Assembly (NCBI GenBank): GCA_018389105.1
Contig: JACATO010000631.1
Location: 248,001 to 312,000 of the forward strand
Source of the DNA: Nautilus pompilius
Taxonomy: Eukaryota; Mollusca; Cephalopoda; Nautilida; Nautilidae
Length of the DNA: 64,000 nt
Direction of reading: 5' to 3'
Below are positions 38,701-49,302 of the stretch, piece after piece. The notes under the pieces were generated by a model that was given only the letters and a program-made list of their open reading frames with translations, was not told where the DNA came from and ran no database searches. A program made the position numbers and the translations under genes. Position 1 is the first letter of the stretch. Every line of letters begins with the position of its first letter.

Positions 38701-41700
38701 ACAATTTTCAATTAAATCTGGATAGCACTTTTAACACACCTGTTTAACTAACCATTTTAATATATAGTCCCTAAAAGGAGTCTCCTTTTGTTAAAACCAA
38801 TAAAGAAAATTTTAAATACTATCATCCCATTTTCATAAAATTAAACTGAATAGCTTAAAAATATTATAACCAGAATGAATTTTCAAAATAGCTTCAAAAG
38901 TTTGTTTTTAGTTATGAACAAAGAAAGGTAATAGGAAAACACCTATTTTGTAATACAATTCAAACAGTCTGCCTTCCCACAGTAACATTTAAATCATGGA
39001 ATTTTTTTCAAACATATTTCATTATTACAAGTTAAATTGTCTTCAAATTTTAAGAAGCTTTACATATCTAAACCTTAATCTTTTATGATCTGAAACAGCC
39101 AAAAACCTATTTAAAATCAATTGTGTGTGCTAATATTAAAAAAAGAATAGTTAAGTTACATTTACCTGTTCATTAACTAGAAGGGAAAGTAACAGCAAAA
39201 GATTCTCAATTAGAGTAGGCTGGAAGATTATCTAAACCAATTATTTTAAATCACAAGAAACTTTGTAAATATTAGGGATCTAGTAGTATAAGCTGACAAT
39301 CAGTTAAATCCTTACTTATCTCATCTAATTTTTTCAAGACAAATGAAATGTATGCTTATTTACTAGGGACATTCAAATGAAACCACGACAGATATCATTA
39401 CAGTGAATCTATTCCCATCAGGTTTCATGTGTGTACAACAATTGGATAACATTTTAAATGAAGAAACTGGATTAGCTACCATAGACTGTGTATTTAAAAA
39501 GCATTTAAAAAGTGAAGAGTAATTGACAAAGTGTACTGTGTGACAAAATAATGTAAGTTATGAAATAAAAATATTAAAACTCTGGTGCTACAGGGTTGCA
39601 TTTCAGCATTTCTTGTTTAGAAAACATTGATTTGGGGGCCAAATTTTGATGAAATTAAATTAAATGACTATATAATGCTTATATATACAATGCAATTTTT
39701 TCCACATTATTACCAGATTCCAAGAATTCAAAGCTTTAACAATTCATCATTTCTGCCAAGAAGTATACAGAAACTATACAACAGTAAGAACAAATGTTTT
39801 ATTTTTCTATACACTACTTTAAAATATCTTCTTCCTTAGCTGTTTATATGCATTAATGTTTTTTTTAATAAATATTTTCATGAAACTTTGTTAATTATTT
39901 AATATAAATATGAACATGTGAACAGCATAATTTATTGCATGCAAAAATTTAATGCAATTTTTTTGTTAATAATAAAAATAACACTTCTCAATGGCTGCAC
40001 TGGGAAAAAAGGAGAAATATGAAAAATAGCAATATCAACATAAAGTGCTGATAAAGCTTTAAAAATTAACTTCCTCACCTAAACTAAGAAAAAAAGACCA
40101 TCTGAATTTGAATCCAAATGAAATTTTACTACAGAAAAGAAAAATATATTATTATTCTTTTCTAAATTTATATTTGTATTACACATAGTTGCAAATGGCC
40201 AATATTTTATTTTATATATATGTAAATATTAGCATGTCAAAGATAGATATTAGGGTTTTTCTGAGAGTATCTGAGAAGTGAAGTATTTAGGTATTATAAT
40301 TTTTAAAGAGCAATTATCTTTTTTTTTTTAAAGTGAAATCCGATTTTATGACTAGTCATGTCTGTATACAGTTTGCATGGATACTTATGATTGGAACACA
40401 TTTGAGATTGCTTGTCTGAACACAAAAAAAAAAACACACTCTTACAAATACAAGTCAGAAAAACAGTAGCTATAAATTATTTCCCAGTTTCATTTTATTT
40501 TTCAGACAAATCATGTATATCACCTTGGAATTTTGCTCTGAGTTTGGCTTATTTATTTGGAGGTAAATAATTTCAATAAATTTCAAGAAAAATTACACTC
40601 ATTTTGTATTGTTGCTGCTGTTCATAGTATCATTGGTTTTCAGTTGGCACATTATACAAAAGCAAAACAGCATAATTTTTTTCTTTGTTTAAGAACATCC
40701 TAATGTTTTCTCTGGTTATTCAAGCAGAGCTTATTCTTTAATTGCAAAAAAATGAATAATTGTATTATAATAGCTGCCCCTTGTAATCAAATATGGTCAC
40801 TCACAAATTATATACAAACACCTGGGGGCATGAATTTGCTTATAATTTTGGTAGGAGCCACTAATAATTACATCATTAGAATATTATAGTAAATCATTTT
40901 GAGGTGGTTATTACAGTAATTAGCAAAAAACGATTTAAGGGTTATCAAAAAGAACAACGAATTTCAGCTACTAAAAAGGTTAGTAGAACTAATTAATTGA
41001 ATGAATTGTCAAACAAAAATAAAGAAATTGTAGTTCCATCTGTGTCCATACTTCAGTTATGTTGCACAGACATGGAATTCTTATTTAAGAAAGAATATCA
41101 ATTTATTGAAAAGAATTGAGCATAGACTCACTGGAACATTTTCAGGTTTTACAAATTTAGAGAGCCATTAGTGTGCACAGTGGCCAGAGTTTGGTTCCCA
41201 TTGGGATTCAACTTGGTTTGGTGAATTTCTTCTCCCTCTTTTGTACCAGTCCATCTGTGTGATTTTTCCTAGGCACTTGTTTCCTCCCACTGCTAAACAG
41301 AGGAGATCTATTAAGAATTTTTCAGATACTTGTGGTGATTCCACAGGTAGCTGCTTTTGACTGGCTCACACCTGACCACTGCTCAAAACCCCCCATCCAT
41401 ACCCAGGTAATTTGTTTTGTCACTAAGGCTGATGCCCACATTGTCCCCTTTTAGTTCACTGATGTGAGATGTCCTCATGACCTTTATGTCAAAAAGAAAC
41501 AAAATATTTAAAAGATGCTGAATGACTAAAGATATTAGTTATTTAGGTCTCTTAAATACCTAAAGTGCAAACAGTTTTTGAGCAGCAACAGATTTGTTTT
41601 GCTGTCTACATTTATTAATACTAGAGGTCATTATTACAGTGGCTAACATTTTGGTTTTGTAAAACTTTTTTTTTTTTCAGTGATAGAATTGTAAATCAAG

Positions 41701-44700
41701 GTAAGAGGGTCCACCAGCCCCATGATCTGGGAAGTGAATGACAATATAATAGAATTGTAAATAAATCACTGGTAAATGTAGTTAGCAGTGATAGTATGAA
41801 TCAATCCAAAATAGTATTGATGAATGTTTTTCTTCTTTGGAAGTCTCTCATAAGCCATGATAGCTTCCTGCCTCCTCGTAACTAAACTAAACAACTAGTC
41901 CTGCAAGCATGTAATAATGACACAGGATATGAAGGATTTAAAGTAAATTTATGGATTTAAACAATGTAGCAAACACTTTCTTTACAGCATGTTTTTATTT
42001 TTCACAGAAAGGATTACACCTCCGGGTACATTCTGGAAGTTAAAACTGAGCATGCTGTTAAGCCTTGTGTCTCAGACAGCTCTGCATGTAAGTTACATGT
42101 GCAAAATATGTCTAACTGCAATTCTATCGTTTCCTCATTAATAGCATCTAGAATTTAATAATGCTGTATTAGAAAAACAAATGATTTAAAACTAATTGAA
42201 GCCAACTATTACTTTTCACCCATAAAAATGTGTAATCTCCCAATCTAATAAGAAATATTAAGATAATTTCTTAATGGATTGGTTAAAAAAAAAAAAGTAA
42301 ACACACTATTAATGGTTTGTTTTAAATACATTTATGCATGGATAATTCTTCAAAGCTTATTAATTTTGTAGAAATTTGTGTGTGTGTGTTCAGAAAAAAA
42401 TAAGTGTAATCAAACATCTATGAAGAATAAAAGCTATCATATGCATATACAGGAATATAAATAAAAGACATTTCAAAAAGTTAAGCAAGTTAATTTTGAG
42501 ATTATTGCATTGGATTAAATTATTGGTTTTTCACTTGCTGTGTAATTGTGTGTATTGTTTACAAAATTTTTAACTGCATGCCACTGCAGTAATGGTTACC
42601 TCCTCATTTAGTTTACATTTCATCTCATGGATAAAGGCAATTAGTGCACACACCTTCATTTTTATCTGTTAACACTTTACCATCTAAATCATTTGAATTA
42701 ATGATTTGAGAGAATTTTATGGATTAAATTAGAACAAAATACTTGAAAATTTCTACAAATGACAAGAAGTGTAGTATAACATTTTATTTTTTTTTTATTA
42801 TTGAGGAAAACTGATTCACTAACATAATCTGCATACTGCTTTATGATAAGAAACTGTCAACAGTGTAAATATAAAGTAATGAGATTGCAACTTCAATAAT
42901 TAGTTGTTTAACAAATCCAGTGCATACTGTACAATCTCTAGTGCAGAAACATGATATTGTAATTTTTGTACCCTTTTTCAGATTGTTAAAATTAATAAAC
43001 AAATAACATTATTGGTCAATGGTTCTCCTAGATTTGTAATATACTCGTAATTCCTCTTAGTTATAATATTAAAAACTCCATCTTAAGATTTTAGAAAGAA
43101 AAAAAGAAACAGTAACCCCTTAAAACTAACTTGCTATTGATGTACTTAGAAAATAATAGAAAATGAATCATACCACACAGAGCAAAACAAAAATCACCGC
43201 CATGAAAATCATTAAATCAAAACTGCACTCTTTTCTATATCTGATGTCAAATAATTTCAGGAAAGCGGCACTATGCCTCTCCATGTGTGCGCTATCGGCA
43301 AGGAAAGTTTAGCTATAAACAGACTTTTTCAACATGGATTAAAATTTGCCGAACGATCTGCATCATATGCTGCCGAAGGTTACCTATCTGGTAGAGTGAC
43401 TAATGATCCATATGAAACATCTTCCTTTTACATTGAAGGTATGCTTTTATCTTTTTTTTTTTTTTTATTGAAATAAAGATTAGCACATGTACACAAAAAT
43501 TTACAATCAGATTCTCTCTCTGGCTCTCAGTAAAATAATGTTAACGTGGGAATCTGGGGCAGGTTGAAGTTATGGCTGCTGCTTCATTAGTTTTTAGGTG
43601 GTTGTTACACTGTAGTCATGACAAGTACAGTAAAGAATCCATATTATAATAATAGGTCTACATATGAAAATATCTCATTTTGAATCTCTACTTTAGGGAA
43701 TAAAAGTAATTTCTTTATGTCAAGGTGTTGCATTTTTTCCCTATAGCAACATGGTAATAAAAAGTCTTTCAACAAAGTAGTATTCTTAAAGATGGCAATC
43801 TTTCTACCACCATTAGATTTTTTTTTTCATGTTAACAAAAAAAAATATGATTGCTGCCTTTGAAACTAGTATTTTGAACGTGTGAAAAATTGTTCTAAAC
43901 TCAGAATATAGATAAATGAAAACAATCAGTTATTGTTTTAACTATATTGTTAGTCTTATCAAAATTATTTTTGAAGACAAAATACTGTAATAATAATTTT
44001 AAGTTATTTTTGTCCTTTTTTATTTACAAATAACATTTACTAATGTAAATCTATTAGTTATATAGCTATCAATCAGAAAAAGTGAAACTTATTTCAGGTG
44101 GCTCACTGCTATTAGCAACAGGAGGAATCTGTTATCTTGGAGACATGAACAGGATAAAGAAAACAGTAAAAGAAAACCTCCAAACAGGTAAAACTAGAAA
44201 AATGACAAGCACATCTCCTTGTTGCTGATATACTGCATGAAATATGAAATCAAAAACACTGAAACAAAGCATTCCAGAAACAAATTCCCAATTTCTTGTA
44301 GCATGATTTCAGTTTCAAAAAAAAAAAAAAAAAAGTTGTGAAATTCAATTTAAGAATTCAAAATTGTATCTTAATACAATAATTTAATATTTCTTTTAAA
44401 ATATAACCAATCTCATTAAAATTAAATTTGAATCTAAAAGAATGAAAATGGTAATACTAGTAGTGGGAAAATTTGCTATGGAAATCATTAAATATCTTTT
44501 GCAAAAAAGTTTTTTTTTTTTTTTTTTTCAGTGTTAAACTGTGGAAAGATCCAGTTAGAAGTTGGATCCAAATTCACAGGAGGCCTTCCTCAAGTTTTAG
44601 AATATCCATTGTCTTGCCACTTGTGGGCATATGTGGATTCATCAAACCACAAAAAGGTTCCTTCTGAAGATATTTTTATGCAGAGTGAAACTGGAGACAT

Positions 44701-47700
44701 CCCAAAAGCTCTCTTAGAGTAAAGATCTACATCAGTCAAATTACTACTAGAAAAGAAAACATTAGGCGTTTCACATATTTTTTAATCAGAAAGGTGTTTC
44801 AAACCCAATAACTGCTTATGGCAATTTTTTTTTTTTTTTGAGCTGGCTTCTCATTTTGTTATTTTTTTCATTTGCGCTATAATCCAAAACATTATTCATT
44901 AGTGATTAACATTAAAATTTTTTTTTAGCAAAATTCTTCCTTTTAAAGCCCAGCATTTGCTCTTTCCCAACCAAATACACAAATAATGTAAAAAATTAAA
45001 TTCTGAATAAAACTTCTTTCTTGAACATTGCAATGTTATCACAAATTTAAAACTTTACTCCTTTTAGAGAGATATTATCTTTTAACTAAAGTTATATTAG
45101 TATTTACATAAAAAGGCATTTTATATTCTATTTTTTCTTCAAAGTAGATCAAATTTTAATCTTTCAGTGCATTTGGAGTTGTGCAGTTTACAGATCACAC
45201 TGATTATGAGACAGCTGAAAGCATTCACATGTTAATGATAGACCACACACTAAGAACAGCAACTGAAAACGAATATTGGAAGATGGATAATGATGACTGG
45301 CATGTGAGAAATATTTTGTCAACCATATGTAATTAAATTGAAAGAGAAATTTTCTATTTGTATATGAGGGTGTTTTTAAAACAAGTTAATTTTCCTCCAA
45401 AAAAGTACTAGTCTTTTTTTTTTAAATATTGACACTGAATAAAGTACTTGATTTGGCAAAATATACAACAGAATTATTAAAATAAAAACATTTCTTCACC
45501 TAATGTTTAATAAGTGAGTTACTTTTTTAATTAATATATATATATGCTAAAGAAGGAATGATTGAAAAGAGATTTATTATTATACCAAAATAAGAGCTCA
45601 TTAGTTGGGATCCAAATATTAACAGCTTGTCTGAAACATTTCTACAATAAATAGTGTTTTAAATTTAATTTAATGTTTGTGTGGATTACAAGAGAAAAGA
45701 GGTTAAAATTTTCTGTCAAATAAATTGTTTAAAAAAAAATTAAGTATAAGTTTTATTTTATCAGTTCTTGAGTTTTCTTCAAGAGAGGCACATTGCAATA
45801 ACAAACAGAGCGGAGTTACTGCTTCAAAATTACTACATGGCTTGCAGGAGAGTAAGAACATCTGGATTAGATACTTCTGTTGTTCCCCTGTCAGCACTTC
45901 AGATTCTGTAAGTCTTACACAATCAAGGCAAAACAGAAAACATACTTGATTGTTTTTTTTCCTTAAAAAGTCAGCCTTGAACTAAGTCAAAGTTGATTTG
46001 GGCATGACTGGAAGTTTGAAAATTAAAATCTAAACACCAAAATCATTCACCTAAATGCGGAGATTTGGAAGCATGAAGTGATGATGATGATGAAAGCTTT
46101 AGCACTGAAATTTCAAATAAATATTTATGACTAATTATTCTAAATTAACTGAACAAATTTACTCACTCATACCCATCAAATGTTTATGTGCAGCTTGACA
46201 AATATAATAACTTTACCATTGGTTATTAAACAGTGAAATCTTTTAATGAACATTTATTTTAAAGAAAAATCGTATTTGTAAATCTAAGGTACCTGACAAT
46301 AATTTCAATAAATTTATACTTTTCAGACAGACAATGGATGACACCACAAACAGCTACATGGCATTTTATTATCCATTACAGCCATGCAATCACAGTTGAG
46401 CATACTGCTACACATTCAGCAAATTTGAAATTGGATGTCATTGCTAAAATTACTAATAATAAATAGCAGTAATGTTTAAACTGTGTACTTCAGTGTATCT
46501 GTAACAACAATTTTAAATGACTCATTTCATTTGTTAAAAAAAAAAAAAAAAAAAGCAACTTTTAACCCATATACATTTTTTTTTTTTTAAATCTTGGACT
46601 ATTGTGGTGATTACTTTTTATCTCATTAACAGTTCAAACTTTTCTAATTTAGAATCTCACTGGCTACCAGTTTTGCTAAACTAAGTCTGCATTTTGAAGT
46701 TACAGAAGAGGATGCCATAATGGCAATTAAACTCTATGAAGAATCCTTGACATCTAGATTTGGTAAGTTGTTTTGTTTCTTTAAAACTTAATAGAGTTGA
46801 CACATTATTTAAAAAACTGAACACATTCTACATCATTCTCTGTGACTAAACCAACCATTGACACATTTTAGGGATAATCAGACCAGGAAAGCAGTCACAT
46901 AAGTGTTATCAAAGCAAATACCAACTACTTCAGTCATTTTACTATTTCCATTTACTAACTTCAAAGGCAATAACCATTTATAACTATAACAAGTGTTAAT
47001 ATCTTTTATCCTTCAAAGTTAAAACTTGTTTATTCATCTCTAGCAGATATACTTAGGTACACTTAAAAGTTGACACCATTTTATTTCCAGGTTACTCTGC
47101 ATTTGCAGTTCAGCCTTTTCCACACATTCCAGTTGGCAGAAAAGAATTATTCTTAGGTGAAGAGGTAAGGTTCTAGTTTCCCAGATTTTACAGACCAAAA
47201 CTAAAGATCAACAGTAAAAATACAAACTTAGATTAATTCCAACTTCAGCTTTTACATCCAATTATGGAAAAACTAGAGAAACTGTGCAACTAGAAGCCCT
47301 CCAATTTTTTTTCCTGCATTTGTGATGCATTTCATTTACATAAAAAAGATACTTTAGATTCATAGATATTAAATTTCTTTAACTCCATTAAAATAATCTC
47401 TCTTAATAGACAAAAGGCTGTTAAGTATTGTATGTAAAGTGCAGATAAAATTAACAAAGATTACATATATCAAGGTAAATGTAAAAGTAGGATCTATCAG
47501 ACCCTCCACTGTACCTTTTGAAGGTTTTATCTTCATAAATGGATTTTTTTTAAAAATATCATTAAACAAAACCAAGCTACAAGTAGTTATTCATAATACT
47601 GTGCATCAGTGACAAGCCTCTAGCTCTATACCTCTGTAGAGGCCAAGTTGGGTAAACCTGTAATGTATGCAGAACATGCAATCCCTACTCAACTCTTTTA

Positions 47701-47967
47701 CTTTAGATGGGAGTTTCCAGAGAATTGAGAAGCACCGAGAAACCATACTGGAAGAGGTACGTCAAACCAAGGTCTCCCCAAGCAGAGATCATACTCTTCT
47801 GGACCAGAGAACCAATCTAACCACTGGGCAACCAACTCTCCATTAATAAGTTTTAATCAAACTGAAAATTGGCATGGATTTTTTTTTTTCAGAATGACAA
47901 GATGATGTTACAATTCCAATCCAATCTGCAAAAATTTTTCACCAGTGTCTTGCATACTGAGGAGTAA
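24040..47967 (+). CDS. MCMDC2: Minichromosome maintenance domain-containing protein 2 (MCMDC2), complete
   Basis: MCMDC2 is a non-canonical MCM-family protein needed for meiotic double-strand-break repair and crossover formation; fly mei-217/mei-218 are relatives. Coding exons: 24040-24177, 26256-26316, 28665-28723, 29697-29803, 30334-30438, 30556-30660, 31130-31197, 36143-36229, 36643-36740, 37231-37248, 39367-39421, 40506-40562, 42008-42087, 43261-43438, 44098-44187, 44532-44718, 45168-45303, 45765-45907, 46653-46762, 47091-47164 and 47893-47967. They join in frame to 676 residues; the human protein is about 680. The MCM zinc-finger cysteines are C164, C169, C197 and C200. The Walker A position (about residues 350-365, VCAIGKESLAINRL) lacks a true P-loop, and the Walker B position (about 409-421, LLLATGGICYLGD) has GD where active MCMs have DE. 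The C-terminal winged-helix-like part includes YMACRRVRTS and EEDAIMAIKLYEESL. The exon 11 donor is the least certain junction. An antisense LINE and two DNA transposons lie in its introns. Confidence 0.95.
24440..25270 (-). pseudogene. mariner transposase relic (Hsmar1-like) with internal deletion
   Basis: The N-terminal half is open at 25296-24796: VQRWVAKFQSGDVSLEDKR, SGHPSSCDDN, VSRHLDAIGEVKRLGKWVPH and CSSLVIRNKN. The sequence then jumps to ITAERYCHEL, so about 75 residues carrying the first catalytic aspartate are missing. The second catalytic motif reads LHGNARPHV where active elements have HDNARPH, a D-to-G change. The third motif HPAYSPDISPTDYHLFKHL is intact in a different frame (24440-24655). 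The copy is inactive. It lies in MCMDC2 intron 1, antisense to the gene. Confidence 0.88.
26950..27020. repeat. Microsatellite (TCTG)n/(TG)n
   Basis: A TCTG tetranucleotide run passes into a TG dinucleotide run, in an MCMDC2 intron. Confidence 0.95.
27440..28340 (-). pseudogene. Tc1-like transposase relic
   Basis: The minus strand shows WSHVLFTDKLRSSLHCDS and VLIWWEHGTLNQPTN (27873-28154), matching the Tc1 region around the first catalytic D (VLFTDESRF, W.EPGTR..P). After frame changes come LLDDNCHPHRVYVINQYLQ (family DDNARPHRA) and a C-terminal region ending GVPHQ. The third motif is degraded. It sits in MCMDC2 intron 2, antisense to the gene. Confidence 0.82.
29951..29990. repeat. Microsatellite (CA)n followed by (TA)n
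   Basis: A compound dinucleotide repeat in the MCMDC2 intron after exon 4. Confidence 0.95.
31290..34540 (-). pseudogene. Degraded non-LTR retrotransposon (LINE), antisense to MCMDC2
   Basis: Minus-strand frames follow LINE ORF2 order from right to left: an endonuclease-like region (about 33.6-34.5 kb); the pre-RT region IFYWQLFTSKDVDCL (about 33400); LISKVLPSAFATIHARTN; then the reverse transcriptase: VDYKISMLIANHLKSALDYV and VVHKDQWCPIPGHNIICNL (32808-33060; family VHPDQS..VPGRSIFDNL). The downstream part SKKLLIWEEVCLLAEVYNGL and GLVNVK (32289-32513) matches the post-RT segment of such LINEs. Many stops and frameshifts are present. It occupies MCMDC2 intron 7, which is almost 5 kb long because of it. 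Confidence 0.8.
35746..35782. repeat. Microsatellite (CA)n
   Basis: About 18 CA units in MCMDC2 intron 7. The less AT-rich 280 bases before it (35460-35740) may be a SINE with this repeat as its tail, but no clear box A/B was seen. Confidence 0.95.
37231..37248 (+). CDS. MCMDC2: 18-base microexon of MCMDC2 (exon 10)
   Basis: This exon encodes only ANNIEE. It is bounded by a polypyrimidine tract and TTTAG acceptor on the left and a consensus GTAAGT donor on the right. It is phase 0 on both sides, so skipping keeps the frame. Its first residues continue the ITIE-AN motif that matches the IEAN segment of vertebrate MCMDC2, which supports it being real. Confidence 0.8.
37249..39366. other. MCMDC2 intron 10, no recognised feature
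   Basis: AT-rich intron between the microexon and exon 11. No exon-like frame or repeat family was recognised. Confidence 0.6.
39367..39421 (+). CDS. MCMDC2: MCMDC2 exon 11, donor site uncertain
   Basis: The exon starts after a CTAG acceptor and encodes GHSNETTDIITVNLFPS. The next exon needs a phase-1 junction, so the donor is either at 39422 (exon end 39421, weak site GTTTCA) or at 39431 (exon end 39430, GTGTAC), which would add three residues. Without splicing the frame runs on to a stop (TAA) at about 39520, followed by AATAAA at about 39565, so a truncated isoform with alternative polyadenylation is conceivable. Confidence 0.65.
41150..41500. repeat. Possible SINE or other interspersed repeat
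   Basis: This stretch in MCMDC2 intron 12 is less AT-rich than its surroundings and contains TTTGGTTCCCATTGGGATTC, which loosely recalls a degraded tRNA box B region. No coding potential was found. A self-comparison against the genome would settle it. Confidence 0.25.
47630..47850 (-). repeat. tRNA-derived SINE
   Basis: On the minus strand it begins GGTTGCCCAGTGGTTAGA, a good tRNA box A, followed about 35 bases later by GAGTATGATCTCTGC, a degraded box B (GGTTCGATCCC). The unrelated body then runs to the left. It lies in the last MCMDC2 intron. Confidence 0.6.
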
Positions 47968-48060
47968 CTAGGAAAAACACCAAATCTACTATTTTTAAGT
48001 GGCATAAAACAGATTTGAAATTATGGACTGAGTGTTTCATGTTTAGTAACTGTTTAACCA

Positions 48061-48066
48061 AATAAA
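48061..48066 (+). terminator. Poly(A) signal AATAAA for MCMDC2
   Basis: A canonical AATAAA hexamer lies about 95 bases after the MCMDC2 stop codon at 47965-47967. A second one, at 48437-48442, could serve a longer 3' end. Both are sequence matches only. Confidence 0.5.
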
Positions 48067-48125
48067 ATAGGCAATAAATGCATTGTATTACAAAACAGGC
48101 TTTAAAATTTGTTTTATTGTGAAGC

Positions 48126-48326
48126 CACAATGGCAACAACTCAGAAAAGATTTACCATCTGACAACTCAATTAGGAATCGAAATTGCTCTGGATTACAGC
48201 CAGGTTGCATCAGTGAAAGTTACCTGTCAAATCACACCCCAACAATTGAAGAATGTGTTTAAAGTATTGGCAAATATAACTGAACTTTGCATTACTGATA
48301 ATAATGACAGCTATGTGGAAGTTTAA
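48126..48326 (+). other. Unassigned 66-codon open frame downstream of MCMDC2
   Basis: The frame is open from a TGA just upstream to TAA at 48324-48326 and has no early ATG. It reads HNGNNSEKIYHLTTQ, then IALDYSQVASVKVTCQ, and ends NDSYVEV. The mixed hydrophobic-polar residue use looks more protein-like than the surrounding AT-rich DNA. An AATAAA follows at 48437. It could be a last exon of another transcript, an alternative MCMDC2 3' exon, a retrocopy fragment, or chance. The phase does not fit a simple join to MCMDC2 exon 20. I do not recognise the family. Confidence 0.3.
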
Positions 48327-48940
48327 GGATTCATTGCTGCACCACAAAAAAGTTTCATATGATTTTGTAATTCAGATTGTTGTTTCCAATAGTTATTAAA
48401 CACAGACCTCTCAGACTTTATAAACACCCTGTATTCAATAAAAGCAAACTTCTCTTCCAGTTTAAAGAAGACTAGCTTTTTTCTAATCAACTTAAAGGAT
48501 AAAGAATCTTTTTCTCTAAAGAACTGAAATGTTTAATTCACTGTCTCTTTGGTGATGTTATAAAGCAGAACTTTAGAACAGATTCTCCTCTCTCTCTCTT
48601 TCCAATACTTTGTGCAACTACAGTAAAAAACACACAAACCTGAAATTAGTATGGAATAAAGATTAAGTATAAGAACTTGTTTAATAAATGGCAAGCTGCA
48701 TTAAAATTTAATTAACTAAGAAATGATTAACATTTTTGAGTGTTCTCAAGAACTTCTATCATATGGATAGTGTATTGTCAGGATGAAGTGCTTTGAATGT
48801 TATTTGGATATTACCTGGAAAGATATACAAATATAGACAGATTAGGTGTCACTCCCCTTATATAAACTACTAGTCTATAACTTCAGTTTTTAAACTTTTC
48901 ATGAAAAATGACAACAAAGAGCTTAGGATAATAAATTTTT

Positions 48941-49043
48941 TTTATTGATTTCTATAATTAATATATTCTTCATTATTGGGTTGTTTCTTTCTTTTCAACA
49001 TAAAACTCCTCTCTGTATATGTTCCAAACTGTATTTCTTTATT
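48941..49043 (-). terminator. Candidate poly(A) signals for GNPDA
   Basis: Two minus-strand AATAAA hexamers (TTTATT on the plus strand) sit at 49043-49038 and 48946-48941, about 260-360 bases after the GNPDA stop at 49303. With MCMDC2 ending on the other strand near 48.1-48.5 kb, the two 3' ends converge within about 0.5-1 kb. Confidence 0.45.
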
Positions 49044-49302
49044 GCATGAAATAAAAACAATGTACTGCTGATAAATTCTTTTGTTGTGTAACACTAGTAT
49101 AACCTTTTAAATGGGAATAAAAAACTTTTATCCACATGCAATACTTCCTGAAAAAGTCAATAATCAAACGAACTGTTTTACTGATGCACCATATGTAGGT
49201 TAAAGCAATAGTTTTCCAAACGTATTACAAGGTTTGTACAAAAGTAGTGAATTTAATCTCAGATGTATCAGCTCTACAAGAAAAAAACAAATTACCACCT
49301 TG

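Noticed and set aside
48061..48500. 48126-48326 frame as MCMDC2 exon 21
   Set aside because: The 25-codon exon at 47893-47967 joins exon 20 in frame and gives a protein of normal family length; the downstream frame would need a different phase.
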